From NCBI GenBank assembly GCA_002306055.1, contig DBRR01000006.1, forward strand, positions 1 through 64,000: 64,000 bases of DNA, in the 5' to 3' direction. Of this stretch, positions 45,893-55,285 are shown piece after piece (within the stretch, counting starts at the first letter, position 1; each line of letters begins with the position of its first letter). Source of the DNA: Anaerolineaceae bacterium UBA1363 (GTDB taxonomy: Bacteria > Chloroflexota > Anaerolineae > Anaerolineales > Anaerolineaceae). A program made the translations under genes and the position numbers. The notes under the pieces were generated by a model. It was not told the origin of the DNA and ran no database searches. It worked only from the letters and a program-made list of their open reading frames with translations.

Positions 45893-46891
45893 TCAGGGAA
45901 TGGTTGCGTGCGCTTCTACGAATAATTTCATTTCTGCAATCTCCCCTTGTATGGCATAAATTCTAAAATTGAATGTAATGGAGCCACTGGTGGAGAGCGG
46001 AACTTCTGCCTCCCAACGGCGCAGCCCAAGCACCTGTCCGTTGGAGTCGTAAACCACCCCTAAAACCCAAACGTAGTCTGCCTCCCCTTCCGGTATGGTC
46101 ACTTTGCCTGCTGCTTCCGCAAAGCCCGTGCCGTCAGCAATGACAGGCGGCTCTGTTGCGATTTTTGCTTCCAGGTAGCGCGTATCATCCGGCATCACTG
46201 GCAGCCAATCCAATATCTGAGCACTGATTTCAAAGCTTTCCGGGACAGGTGAAGGGAAGTAAGCTACGGCGGGTATCGTCTGCTGGGCTGGCAGGATGTT
46301 GAGCGGCAGAATGCCGTCCATCTCCAGCGTGGTCGCGTTGGCATCGGTGAGCGTGAAGCGGACGGATGGATTTTCCACGGGGGACTGGCTGAGGTTTTCA
46401 AGCTGAGCGAAGCAGTAAGCGCCTCCAAGCGCGTCCCGGTAACAGACTGGTGCCATGGCCAGGCGAAGCGGACTGAAGGGGTCTGGCGTTTGGGTGGGGG
46501 TTTCCTGGCTGGCATTGGCTAAAGGCGGCGTAGGCGTGATCGGGATGATCAGCACCGTTCCAACGCTCATCAAATTGGGGATCACGGTCGGGTTGGCGGC
46601 TTTGAGCGCGTCCAGCGAGATGCCGTATCTCAACGCTACACCAAACATGTCGTCTTTTTCGGTGACGGTGTAAGTGACCGGTGCAGGCGTTGGAGTGAGG
46701 GTGGGGGTGAGGGTGGGGGTTGGCGCAAGCGTATTGGTCGGACGAGGTGTGACGCTGGGGTTAAGCGCAATTACGGATGTGTTTGTCGGTAGTGGGACGA
46801 TCGTAGGCAGACTGACATCCCCCGGCATGCAGCCTGCCAAAGCCAGGGCAAAAAAAGCCAACCAGATTAACAAGCCAAGTTTCCACTTCAT
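45893..46891 (-). CDS. LysM-domain lipoprotein
   Basis: A 332-residue lipoprotein starting at ATG 46891 (MKWKLGLLIWLAFFALALAG then Cys). A Pro/Thr-rich linker precedes one LysM domain (VTYTVTEKDDMFGVALRYGISLDALKAANP), then another Pro/Thr stretch and a 190-residue C-terminal beta domain containing CYRDALGGAYCFAQLENLSQ, probably with a disulphide. The frame opens 17 codons earlier, but a TATAAT box (46904-46899 on the minus strand) overlaps those codons and ends seven bases before ATG 46891, which supports this start. The role is presumably cell-wall attachment. Confidence 0.82.
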   Translation of the reverse strand: MKWKLGLLIWLAFFALALAGCMPGDVSLPTIVPLPTNTSVIALNPSVTPRPTNTLAPTPTLTPTLTPTPAPVTYTVTEKDDMFGVALRYGISLDALKAANPTVIPNLMSVGTVLIIPITPTPPLANASQETPTQTPDPFSPLRLAMAPVCYRDALGGAYCFAQLENLSQSPVENPSVRFTLTDANATTLEMDGILPLNILPAQQTIPAVAYFPSPVPESFEISAQILDWLPVMPDDTRYLEAKIATEPPVIADGTGFAEAAGKVTIPEGEADYVWVLGVVYDSNGQVLGLRRWEAEVPLSTSGSITFNFRIYAIQGEIAEMKLFVEAHATIP

Positions 46892-46898
46892 TTTTTGC

Positions 46899-46904
46899 AT
46901 TATA
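46899..46904 (-). promoter_or_regulatory. TATAAT -10 box of the LysM lipoprotein-folP operon
   Basis: TATAAT preceded by GTG ends seven bases before the chosen ATG and overlaps an alternative upstream ATG, which therefore would not be transcribed. Confidence 0.55.
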
Positions 46905-46938
46905 CACCGCCGCCAGAAACTCCATTTTAGGTCTGGGA

Positions 46939-47088
46939 TCAATCCGGTATAGGCAGAACAGCTGTGGCTTCCATCCAGTCCACGATGGCTTCCACCGCCT
47001 TGGGGAGGTCGTTATCGCTCACATCAACGCGCAAAACAGGCAGCCAGGTTCGGTAAATTTCAAGTGTCTTTTTTCTCCAAGCGCGAAG
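46939..47088 (-). pseudogene. Possible remnant of a gene (C-terminal fragment)
   Basis: On the minus strand 49 sense codons before TGA 46939 read like a protein C-terminus (EIYRTWLPVLRVDVSDNDLP, then KAVEAIVDWMEA), but an in-frame TAA stands immediately upstream and there is no start. A second short frame on the same strand (47379-47194) may be unrelated or another fragment. The rest of the 440-bp gap shows nothing else except the surE promoter. Confidence 0.4.
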
Positions 47089-47374
47089 TTATTCAACCCG
47101 CGCTCCCAAGGGTAGTTGGTGAAAGTGCACTATTCTGCTGAAATCAGAGGAGAGTGATAGCGGTACTTTCGCGGACCAGTAGAACGGGGGTGATCATTCA
47201 GCCCAAGGGCAATTTCCGTCTTGGATGAAGGACTCGCGACGTCCAGGATAACTTTCGACGTAAGCTTGGATATGGATTTCCTTTCTGGCAGGGTAATAGT
47301 ATTGGACAAGAAAGTCGAAACAAACGCGGTTCAATTCACATTCCACAAAGTACCCCAAACTACACATGATTGGG

Positions 47375-47380
47375 TACAAT
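47375..47380 (+). promoter_or_regulatory. TACAAT -10 box of surE
   Basis: TACAAT preceded by GGG ends six bases before ATG 47387; no ribosome site. Leaderless arrangement. Confidence 0.55.
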
Positions 47381-47386
47381 CCAAGT

Positions 47387-48199
47387 ATGACACAACAAAA
47401 ACGACCTCAAATCCTCCTGACGAATGACGATTCAATCAATTCACCCGGGCTGTGGGCAGCTGCGGAAGCGCTTTCGGACCTCGGGTTCGTCCATGTGGTT
47501 GCGCCGAGTGTGCAGCAGACATCGATGGGGCGGGCTCTTCCGCGCGACACGGACGGTCAAATCCGCCCGCAAAAGTTGTTGGTGCACGGAAAAGAGTGGG
47601 AAGTGTATGGCGTGGGCGCAACTCCAGCTCAGGCCGTGCTGCATGGCATGTTGGAAGTGATGGGGTTCCCACCGGATCTGTTGGTGTCGGGTATCAACTA
47701 CGGAGAAAACCTGGCATCGGGGATCACGGTGAGCGGCACTGTTGGTGCGGCGCTTGAAGGGGCTTCGATGGGGATCCCCGCCCTGGCCGTTTCACTGCAG
47801 ACTCCGATAACAGAGCATTTTGACCTCTCGGATCGGGTTGACTTCTCAGTGGCAGCCTGGTTCACCCGCTTTTTTGCTGAGAAACTCCTGTTAAAGAAAA
47901 TGCCCTTCGATGTGGATGTGCTTAAGGTCGATATACCCTCTGGAGCAACTCCAGAAACACCCTGGGTGGTGACGCGTCAATCCCGTCAGCGGTATTTTTA
48001 CGCGAAACCGAAAGATCCTTCCATCAATGAAGGTTCACGGAACATGGGATATGAGGTGCGCGTTGATAAGGAAAGTCTGGAAGAGGATGGAGATCTGAAG
48101 ACTGTGATTGTGGACGGGAAGGTATCAGTGACACCAATTAGCCTGGACTTGACCTCGCGGGTGGATCTGCACGATTTTAGACGGTTACTGGAATCTTAA
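47387..48199 (+). CDS. surE: 5'-nucleotidase SurE
   Basis: A 270-residue survival-protein-E family phosphatase acting on nucleoside monophosphates. ILLTNDDSINSPGLWA holds the metal-binding Asp-Asp pair and serine, VVAPSVQQTSMGRAL follows, and PDLLVSGINYGENLASGITVSGTVGAALEG is the second signature with the metal-binding Asn. The frame begins seven codons earlier, but the -10 box lies inside that part, so ATG 47387 is preferred. Confidence 0.93.
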   Translation: MTQQKRPQILLTNDDSINSPGLWAAAEALSDLGFVHVVAPSVQQTSMGRALPRDTDGQIRPQKLLVHGKEWEVYGVGATPAQAVLHGMLEVMGFPPDLLVSGINYGENLASGITVSGTVGAALEGASMGIPALAVSLQTPITEHFDLSDRVDFSVAAWFTRFFAEKLLLKKMPFDVDVLKVDIPSGATPETPWVVTRQSRQRYFYAKPKDPSINEGSRNMGYEVRVDKESLEEDGDLKTVIVDGKVSVTPISLDLTSRVDLHDFRRLLES

Positions 48200-48238
48200 T
48201 AACCCCGGTTGTTTCAACCATGAAAGAGTTCAAAACGC

Positions 48239-49309
48239 CTAAATATTGAAGCGTATCTCGATGATGTCGCCATCTTCGATGATGTAATTCTTGCCCTCGA
48301 CGCGCAAGCGGCCTTTGTTACGGGCTTCGGCGGTGCTGCCGTAAGTGATCATGTCCTGGAAGGAGAGAATTTCCGCGCGGATGAAGCCCTTTTCCATGTC
48401 GGAATGGATGACGCCGGCAGCTTCACGAGCGTTGGCGCCTCTGCGCAGCGTCCAGGCATGGACTTCCTTCTCCCCGGCGGTAAAAAATGAGTGTACTCCC
48501 AGGAGATCATACGAGAGCTTGATCAAGCGCGACATGCTCGGCTCGGCGATGCCGTATTCCTCCAGAAAGATGGCAGCATCGGCAGGGTCAAGCGCGATAA
48601 TATCCGCCTCGAGCTTGGCGGGTAGATGTACCACTTGTGTGTGCGGGTGAGGACTGGTGTAGTCCAAAGCGGGCTGGTCCTCAGACTGATTAAACACCAC
48701 AATTTGCGGTTTGCGGCTGAGGAAGCCAAAACTCGAAAGGATTTTGTCCTCTTCGGGGGTAAATTCGTAATGGCGCAGGGGTAGTTCCTGGTTGAGTACT
48801 GCCTGCAATCGCTCAAAGAGGTCGATTTCAGCCTGAATGACATCACGCGGGCGGCTCACACCGCGCCGAAATTCTTCTTTTAGCCTTTCAAGGCGGCGTT
48901 CGACCATCACCAGATCGTTGAGAATGAACTCGGTATCCATCGTCTGAATATCGCGCAGGGGATTAACGCTGCCGGCGAGATGGGGAACGCTGGCATTTTC
49001 GAACTGGCGTACAACATGCAGAAAACCATCCATTTGCGCGAGCTGATTGACCATCACTCCAGGCAAACCGGCACGACCCGCACTGCCATCGAGGCCAGCA
49101 ATGTCGGCATAGGTGACCTTGGCACGCACGATCTTCTTGGGGTGATAGATCTCGCAGAGCTGATCCACCCGCGGATCAGGCACATCCACCACGGAAGTGT
49201 GAACTTCCATCTGACCGGTGGACATGTCCGTCGGGATGTCAGCGCCCGTAAGTGCTTTGTAGAGAGTAGTTTTGCCTGATTGAGGCAGGCCGATGATTCC
49301 AAGTTGCAT
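48239..49309 (-). CDS. ychF: Redox-regulated ATPase YchF (Obg family)
   Basis: A 356-residue P-loop protein with G1 GLPQSGKTTLYKALTG, G3-type DIAGLDG, and IVVFNQSE in place of the NKxD motif, the change that gives YchF/Ola1 proteins preference for ATP over GTP. A C-terminal TGS-like domain ends GDIIEIRFNI. The two-residue loop SAGRAGLP matches the family. GGAGTCACC precedes the ATG. Converges with surE. Thought to act on ribosomes during stress. Confidence 0.93.
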   Translation of the reverse strand: MQLGIIGLPQSGKTTLYKALTGADIPTDMSTGQMEVHTSVVDVPDPRVDQLCEIYHPKKIVRAKVTYADIAGLDGSAGRAGLPGVMVNQLAQMDGFLHVVRQFENASVPHLAGSVNPLRDIQTMDTEFILNDLVMVERRLERLKEEFRRGVSRPRDVIQAEIDLFERLQAVLNQELPLRHYEFTPEEDKILSSFGFLSRKPQIVVFNQSEDQPALDYTSPHPHTQVVHLPAKLEADIIALDPADAAIFLEEYGIAEPSMSRLIKLSYDLLGVHSFFTAGEKEVHAWTLRRGANAREAAGVIHSDMEKGFIRAEILSFQDMITYGSTAEARNKGRLRVEGKNYIIEDGDIIEIRFNI

Positions 49310-49462
49310 GGTGACTCCAAAAAGATAATAAAGGATTATACCGCAGCGGTTGAACAGATCATGCCAGGACTATGTTCAAACTGCCTGGATAATGTTTGGA
49401 AAAAAGTCGTTTTTCTGCATGATACAATCAAAAAGTACCTTCTAATCTTGTTTGGAGGAAGA

Positions 49463-50872
49463 ATGAATAAGAATAGATTCTTGATTAGTATCGTGATGAT
49501 GCTTGGCCTGAGCGCCTGCTCGCTCCCGCGGTTGGTAAAAAATGATCCAACTGCGACGCCAAAGCCGAGCCAAATAACGTCTCTGCCGACCAGGCAAGCA
49601 GAACCGACAGCAGTAGAGCCAACCGCCACTGTTCCGGCTATCCCGACAGACATCTCAACAGAAGCTTTTCTGCCTGTAATTCCTGCTGACCTGGTGGGTA
49701 GCGTGAGTGTAGGTGAAAGCTTATTAAGTGAGACTTTTGATCAAAACGGGTTGTGGAATACCAGCAATGAGGCGGAGTATAGCTCGGAATTGGTCGATGG
49801 CGTTTACCGCATGAACCTGAACACGGCAAATTGGATGGTTTGGTCGGCATCCAACAATGTGGCGAGTGACAATATCATCATGGATCTCGACACCGAATTG
49901 ATTAGTGGATCGGTGGAGAATAACCACGGCATGATCTGCCGCTATCTTGACGATGAGAACTTCTACATGCTGACGATCGGTAATGATGGCTGGGTCGAGA
50001 TTATGAAGATCTATCAAGGCGAACTGACATCCCTTTTTGGTAGGTTCGTGGATGCTCAGATCGATCCGGTCAGGAACCACTTGCAGGGTTTTTGCATCGG
50101 TGATCGGATCATTCTATATGTCAATGGCGAATCGGTGGCTAAGGTGCATGACGGGGACCTGGTGTCTGGCGATGTTGGATTGGCAATTGGTAGTTATGAG
50201 GAGCCGCAAGTGTCGATCGGCTTTGATAATTTCTTTGTATATGAAGCCGAAGGGGACTTCACCACAAGCCTCACTCCAGAACCGGTGGAGGAGGAAGCGC
50301 TTTTTCCCGACCTGGTGAGTGACTGGAAGGAGAGTTACTCGGACAATTTTGACACTCCCGATCAGGGAAACTGGACAGTTTTTAATGAATCCGGGTTGGT
50401 ATCCGAGTGGCGGAACGGTAGATTTGCTTTTGATTTCAGCGAGTCCATGATTACAGCTACTTCACCCACAAATGACCTGGATCTGAATGATGTGATTGTG
50501 CAAGTGGAAGTCTACCGCGTAGGGGATGTGCTTGAAAACGACATGGGTTTGGTATGCCGCTACCAGGACCAGGATAACTATTACAGCCTGAGTTTTGGCA
50601 CTGATAACTATGTGTCAATCAACAAATATGTAGCCGGAACATGGACTCCGTTGTTCAATGAATTTGCGGATGCCGACCTGTCTGCGGAATATCATAAGGT
50701 GGCAATCAGCTGTATTGGCACGGAACTTTCCCTTTATATTGACGAGCAGTTAATGGCGAGGGTCAATGACAGCGATTTTTCGACGGGAGATGTTGGTATC
50801 ATATCAGGCACCTACGAAGAGGTACCAGTCGTGCTCGAATTTGACAACTTCTTGGTGTATACGCCAAAGTAA
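49463..50872 (+). CDS. Lipoprotein with two LamG/ConA-like domains
   Basis: A 469-residue protein. ATG 49463 follows TTTGGAGGAAG and opens MNKNRFLISIVMMLGLSAC, a signal with lipobox LSAC. After a Pro/Thr linker two beta-sandwich domains of about 175 residues repeat: each has a SETFDQNGLW- or SDNFDTPDQGNW-type start, (M/L)(I/V)CRY.D..N(F/Y)Y, a region about low-affinity surface loops, and a (S/T)GDVG...FDNF(F/L)VY end, the pattern of DUF1080/laminin-G-like folds that often bind glycans. TACAAT at 49423-49428 is a likely -10 box. Confidence 0.78.
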   Translation: MNKNRFLISIVMMLGLSACSLPRLVKNDPTATPKPSQITSLPTRQAEPTAVEPTATVPAIPTDISTEAFLPVIPADLVGSVSVGESLLSETFDQNGLWNTSNEAEYSSELVDGVYRMNLNTANWMVWSASNNVASDNIIMDLDTELISGSVENNHGMICRYLDDENFYMLTIGNDGWVEIMKIYQGELTSLFGRFVDAQIDPVRNHLQGFCIGDRIILYVNGESVAKVHDGDLVSGDVGLAIGSYEEPQVSIGFDNFFVYEAEGDFTTSLTPEPVEEEALFPDLVSDWKESYSDNFDTPDQGNWTVFNESGLVSEWRNGRFAFDFSESMITATSPTNDLDLNDVIVQVEVYRVGDVLENDMGLVCRYQDQDNYYSLSFGTDNYVSINKYVAGTWTPLFNEFADADLSAEYHKVAISCIGTELSLYIDEQLMARVNDSDFSTGDVGIISGTYEEVPVVLEFDNFLVYTPK

Positions 50873-51006
50873 CCCAAGATATCTACTGTCCTCCCGGAAA
50901 CCCAGGAGGGCTTATTTATTTAATTGCAACTACAGTACCTGTTTCTGCCAGGTCGAGGTCTGTGCTTTTTTTTGCGATTACAAGCGAATTACAAGCGAAT
51001 GTTTGC

Positions 51007-51036
51007 TTGACCAGCAGAGGGAATTGCGGTTATACT
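51007..51036 (+). promoter_or_regulatory. Promoter of tRNA-Leu
   Basis: TTGACC at 51007-51012 and TATACT at 51031-51036 with an 18-base spacer: one of the few clear -35/-10 pairs in this window. The tRNA begins ten bases after the -10 box. Confidence 0.8.
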
Positions 51037-51046
51037 ACTGCAACGA

Positions 51047-51128
<82 letters not shown>

Positions 51129-51132
51129 AGAA

Positions 51133-51167
51133 AATAGCCCTTCAATTGAGGGGCTATTCTTTTTTTA
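51133..51167 (+). terminator. Rho-independent terminator of tRNA-Leu
   Basis: AATAGCCC pairs with GGGCTATT and is followed by CT and eight T. It lies five bases after the tRNA. Confidence 0.9.
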
Positions 51168-51527
51168 TTAGTCTGCTGCGTGGAGATTGACGATAATCAT
51201 GACCGAATCCTTTCTGTTAAGGTGCAGACCAATCCTATGCCAGCCTGGGGTGTAAAACACCAAGTGAATAGCACAGTTGGAATCGGTCAATGGATCAGAT
51301 CATGAGGTTACCATTCCCACTTCTTGTGGAACACAAAGTATGTCAAAAAAGGCTGGATTTATGCTAAAAATGAATGATTCTGGAAATGTTAACAAAAAAA
51401 ACCGTTGACAGGTAAACGAAAGATATTAGAATACTCATAAATATATTATCCTACTGGCACCGGCCTCAGGGGACCGGCGCAGAAGGATCGCCAGTAAGCC
51501 AGGGAGCAAATTAGTGGCGATCCTTTT
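51168..51527 (+). other. Gap with repeat-like hairpin beside mutS2
   Basis: No gene seen in 360 bp. A repeat C-like segment (CACCGGCCTCAGGGGACCGG, then CGCAGAAGG) at about 51457-51486 leads into a hairpin: AAGGATCGCCA (51483-51493) pairs with TGGCGATCCTT (51515-51525), followed by T-run on the plus strand. It would terminate rightward transcription; toward the mutS2 side the T-run is poor. Confidence 0.55.
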
Positions 51528-53939
51528 TTATTTGTTGGGATGGAAGAAAACCACGCTGACCCCGTCCCCGCCTTCCTTTTCCCCACCGTTTTCCCAGCGA
51601 TGAACGTAAGCTGAATGATCTAGCAGATCGCGCACTGCCTGGCGCACTGCGCCAGTACCTCGCCCGTGAATGATCCTTCCAAAGGGCATTCCGGAGGTGA
51701 AACCTTGTTCCAGGTAGCGTTCGGCACGGTCGAGCGCGTCATCCACGCGTTGACCGCGCAGGTCAAGCTCGAGTCCAGGCGAATTGACCCCTGGGATGGC
51801 AGTGCTACCGGTGGTTACAGGAGCAAGCTGAGGTGGAACGTCGTTTTCTTCAAGCGGTTGAACCCTGCGCTCGACCTCGTAGGACTTGGCGCGCACACGC
51901 AAAGCGCCAATTTGCAGCTCAAGATCCTCACCGTCCACACTGCTCACCACTCCTTCAGCGCCGAGTTTGCGTACAAGCACTCTGTCACCCACTTTGAGGG
52001 CTCCACTGAGACCTTTGGCTTTTGGCTGCCGGTGCTTTTTACGGAAATTTTGTTCCTGCTTTTGCTCAACTACCTCGAATTTCTCTTCAATTTCGGCTAA
52101 CTGCGCCTGTTTTGCTGGCGATTGGCGCAAGCGGGTCAACTCATGCCTGAGAGTGTTCAATTCTTCGCGTAAAGATGCGAGTTCACTTTCAAGCTGCGAT
52201 TGATAGGCGTCAAGCAGTTTGGCTTTTTCCGCTTCCAGCTGCTCAAGGCGGGCATTGATCTGGTTTCGGCTGGCTTCGGCTTCTTTACGAGCTTTTTCGG
52301 CAGCTTCGTAGCTGGCGGCTGCCAGGTTTCGCTGACGGTGGATCTCCTCAAGCAGGTCATCCGCGTGCAGTTCAGTCGGATCAATTTCCTGGCGGGCAGC
52401 AGCAATGATGGCGGGGTCGAGACCCAATCGGTCGGCAATGGCGAGCGCATTGGAACGCCCAGGCAGACCGATCACAAGGCGGTAGGTAGGACGAAGCGTT
52501 TCGAGGTCAAACTCCAGGCTGGCATTGGTGACACCTTTGGTAGAGTGAGCGTAAGCCTTGAGCTCGGGGTAGTGAGTGGCAACAACGGAGGTGATGCGGC
52601 GCTGGAGCATAAAGTCCAGGACGGCGCGCGCCAGGGCGGAGCCTTCCTGGGGATCCGTGCCAGCGCCAAGTTCGTCTAGCAGAACGAGTGAACGATGGTC
52701 AGCATGTTTAAGGATGCGCACGAGTTGGGTAATATGCCCTGAAAAAGTCGAGAGGGATTGCTCAATCGACTGCTCATCGCCGATATCCGCAAACACATCC
52801 CGGAAGATGCTCAAGCGGGAACCGGATTGGGCAGGGATTTGCAGCCCGGCTTGAGCCATTAACACCATGAGACCAACCGTCTTCAGGGTGACAGTCTTGC
52901 CGCCTGTGTTGGGACCGGTGAGCACTACCGAAAAGGTCTGGCGGTCCAGTTCAAAGTCGATTGGGACGACTTTCTGGGGGTCCAAAAGCGGGTGGCGGGC
53001 ACGACGCAGTTGGATGACGCTGCCGGGATGGGCTTCGGGAGGTTGTGCAGGGAAGGGCACCAATTCGGGCTCATTGGCTTGGAGGTCATCCGCGTAATGG
53101 GCTTTCATGAGCGCAAGGTCAATGCCAGCCATGGCTTTGGTGGTCAGGTTCAGGCTTTCAGCCTGCAATGCAATCTGTTGGCTGAGCGCGCGCAAGACGC
53201 GCAGGACTTCATCGCGCTCGGCAAGTTCAAGCTCACGGAACTTATTGTTGAGCTCAACGACCGCAATGGGTTCAATAAAAAGGGTGGCACCAGAAGCACT
53301 TTGGTCGTGGATGATCGCCTTGATCTGCCCCTTGTGTTCGGCGCGCAAGGGCAAAACGTAGCGACCGGAGCGTTGGGTAATGAGATTCTCCTGCAGCATG
53401 CGAGCGCTTGCAGGGTCAGTCAGGTAGCGGTTAAGGCGGTCCATCAGGCGGGCATGAATAACCTTTATTTCAGAGCGTATGTGAGCCAGTTCGGCAGAGG
53501 CGCTGTCGAGCACCTCACCGCGTTCGCTGATCGTGCGGTTGATGAGATCGATCAGTCCCTGGCCATCCGAGAGCCCTCCGGCGAGAGCCGCCAGGGAGGG
53601 AGCAGTTTCAGCGTTGTCGAGCAGCACGCGGCGAGCAGTGCGGGAAAGAATCAGGGTATTACGGACGGCGAGGAGGTCGCTCGCTTCAAGAGCTATGCCG
53701 TGCAGAGTCTGATCCGTGAGGGGTGCCAGGTCCACCGCGCCCTGGAAGCTGATGCTGTCATTTAATGAGATCAGAAGGCGGGCTTCTCGGGTTTCCTGCT
53801 GGCGTTGCAGGGCGGTCTCGAGACTGCTGGTGGGGCGAAGCGCTTCGGCCAGGGACTCAGACGCGCTGAAAGACGCGTAGGACTTAAGCCGCGCCAGGAC
53901 TTTCGGGAATTCAAGCAGGATCAGCGATTTTGGGTTCAT
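51528..53939 (-). CDS. mutS2: MutS2 family ATPase/nuclease with Smr domain
   Basis: An 803-residue MutS2. Walker A LTGPNTGGKTVTLKTVG, Walker B LVLLDELGAGTDPQEGSALA, and VVATHYPELKAYA are typical; a long coiled coil (about 520-640) and a KOW-like segment follow, and the C-terminal Smr domain has LDLRGQRVDDAL and HGRGTGAVRQAV. MutS2 proteins suppress recombination or rescue collided ribosomes, not mismatch repair. ATG 53939 (MNPKSLILLEFPKVL) is conserved; the frame begins 12 codons earlier. Confidence 0.95.
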   Translation of the reverse strand: MNPKSLILLEFPKVLARLKSYASFSASESLAEALRPTSSLETALQRQQETREARLLISLNDSISFQGAVDLAPLTDQTLHGIALEASDLLAVRNTLILSRTARRVLLDNAETAPSLAALAGGLSDGQGLIDLINRTISERGEVLDSASAELAHIRSEIKVIHARLMDRLNRYLTDPASARMLQENLITQRSGRYVLPLRAEHKGQIKAIIHDQSASGATLFIEPIAVVELNNKFRELELAERDEVLRVLRALSQQIALQAESLNLTTKAMAGIDLALMKAHYADDLQANEPELVPFPAQPPEAHPGSVIQLRRARHPLLDPQKVVPIDFELDRQTFSVVLTGPNTGGKTVTLKTVGLMVLMAQAGLQIPAQSGSRLSIFRDVFADIGDEQSIEQSLSTFSGHITQLVRILKHADHRSLVLLDELGAGTDPQEGSALARAVLDFMLQRRITSVVATHYPELKAYAHSTKGVTNASLEFDLETLRPTYRLVIGLPGRSNALAIADRLGLDPAIIAAARQEIDPTELHADDLLEEIHRQRNLAAASYEAAEKARKEAEASRNQINARLEQLEAEKAKLLDAYQSQLESELASLREELNTLRHELTRLRQSPAKQAQLAEIEEKFEVVEQKQEQNFRKKHRQPKAKGLSGALKVGDRVLVRKLGAEGVVSSVDGEDLELQIGALRVRAKSYEVERRVQPLEENDVPPQLAPVTTGSTAIPGVNSPGLELDLRGQRVDDALDRAERYLEQGFTSGMPFGRIIHGRGTGAVRQAVRDLLDHSAYVHRWENGGEKEGGDGVSVVFFHPNK

Positions 53940-54067
53940 GATATAAAAAAGTTTATCATGGAAGGGTCTGATCAAAAGGTTGAATCCCGGTGATTAAAAC
54001 AGTTTGAGGACGCCCAAATATCACAAGATTGGGCGTGCTCATAAGAACAAAATATAAAAAGATAATG

Positions 54068-55192
54068 TTAGAAGAGCAGCTTACCGCCCAGTACGCAGTG
54101 GCGGACCTCAAGTGTCTCAGCATCCAGCAGGGTAAGGTCAGCCCGTTTCCCTATGGCGATGGAGCCGATTTCATCCTGCATACCCAACACCCGGGCTGGG
54201 TTTGCGGTGGTGGCGCGCAGCGCGGACTCAAGCGGAATGCCAAAGTTGATCACCGCACGGCGGAAACATTCCGAAAGCGGAGTGGCACTGCCGGCAATGG
54301 TGCCGCTGGCGAGGGTGGCGAGGCCATCCTTCATGGTCACTTTTTGACCGCCCAACTCATATTCTCCATTTGGCATCCCGCAAGCCATCATGGCATCGCT
54401 GATCAGGCAAATACGATCTTCGCCAAAGATGTTGAATGCAACCCGGATGGCGGCAGGATGAACGTGATGCCCGTCACTGATCAACTCCACGCTGCTGGCA
54501 AAGTCAGCTGCTGCGCCAATGAGACCAGGAGCACGATGGTTGAAGGGGTTCATGGCGTTATAGAGATGGGTGACGTGACTGGCGCCGCGGAAAAAGGCTT
54601 CTTTTGCCAGGTCGTAATCGGCACTGGTGTGATGGAGGCTGACAACACAGATTTCGCTGGTGCGCGCGATGAAGTCCAGCGCGCCAGGCTTCTCCGGGGC
54701 GACGTCGTTGAGCCGGATGCGACCCCTGCAGGCATCATTGAGCTCAAGGAAGAAATCATAATCCGGATCAATCAGATTATTAGGATCCATGGCGCCTTTT
54801 TTCTCAACGGAGGCAAATGGACCTTCGAGATTGATGCCACGCATGACAGCTCCATCTTCAACGGGGTTGTCCATAAACTCGCTCGCAACCCTGACCATGT
54901 TCAGTAGAACGGGTTTTTTCATTGCCATGGTGGTACCAAGGTAGCTGGTGACACCAACGGATGCCAGGTAGCGGGCAATGTTCTCATGCGCTTCGCGGGT
55001 GCTGTCGCAGAAATCAGTGCCATATGCGCCGTGGATGTGAATATCAATAAATCCAGGAGCAACGATGCAGCCAGTGGCGTCCAGCACTTCCGACTGGCTA
55101 TGAGGTTCGCTGATGCGGTCGATCTCAGTATAGACGTCCCCTTCGCGCAGGGCGAAATCTTCACAAAAAACAAGGCCATTTTTAATTAGCAT
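54068..55192 (-). CDS. nagA: N-acetylglucosamine-6-phosphate deacetylase
   Basis: A 374-residue amidohydrolase that removes acetate from GlcNAc-6-phosphate (or a close amino-sugar phosphate). FIDIHIHGAYGTDFCD carries the metal-site histidines, followed by GINLEGPF, VTHLYNAM, ISDGHHVHP and the catalytic ISDAM. It lies on the opposite strand to the PTS operon, separated by a HAD phosphatase gene transcribed divergently. A second, clearly different nagA-type gene is at 61.7 kb. Confidence 0.93.
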   Translation of the reverse strand: MLIKNGLVFCEDFALREGDVYTEIDRISEPHSQSEVLDATGCIVAPGFIDIHIHGAYGTDFCDSTREAHENIARYLASVGVTSYLGTTMAMKKPVLLNMVRVASEFMDNPVEDGAVMRGINLEGPFASVEKKGAMDPNNLIDPDYDFFLELNDACRGRIRLNDVAPEKPGALDFIARTSEICVVSLHHTSADYDLAKEAFFRGASHVTHLYNAMNPFNHRAPGLIGAAADFASSVELISDGHHVHPAAIRVAFNIFGEDRICLISDAMMACGMPNGEYELGGQKVTMKDGLATLASGTIAGSATPLSECFRRAVINFGIPLESALRATTANPARVLGMQDEIGSIAIGKRADLTLLDAETLEVRHCVLGGKLLF

Positions 55193-55239
55193 CTTTCACC
55201 ATTCTCCATCGATAGAATCTGTTGCCATGTAAAGCTTCG

Positions 55240-55245
55240 ATATAA
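55240..55245 (+). promoter_or_regulatory. TATAAT -10 box before the HAD phosphatase gene
   Basis: Consensus TATAAT preceded by CGA, 40 bases before the ATG, with an ordinary ribosome site AAGGATAG in between. Confidence 0.5.
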
Positions 55246-55285
55246 TAGCATGACAGAAAAATCATAACATAATTAAGGATAGACC

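Noticed and set aside
50890..50909. Terminator after the LamG-like lipoprotein
   Set aside because: CCTCC/GGAGG gives only a five-base stem followed by a mixed A/T stretch; possible but not convincing.
52992..53765. A 257-codon plus-strand frame opposite mutS2
   Set aside because: Mirror of a highly conserved gene; no ribosome site or promoter.
54029..54907. A 292-codon plus-strand frame opposite nagA
   Set aside because: The nagA motifs on the other strand are complete; this frame has no family features.
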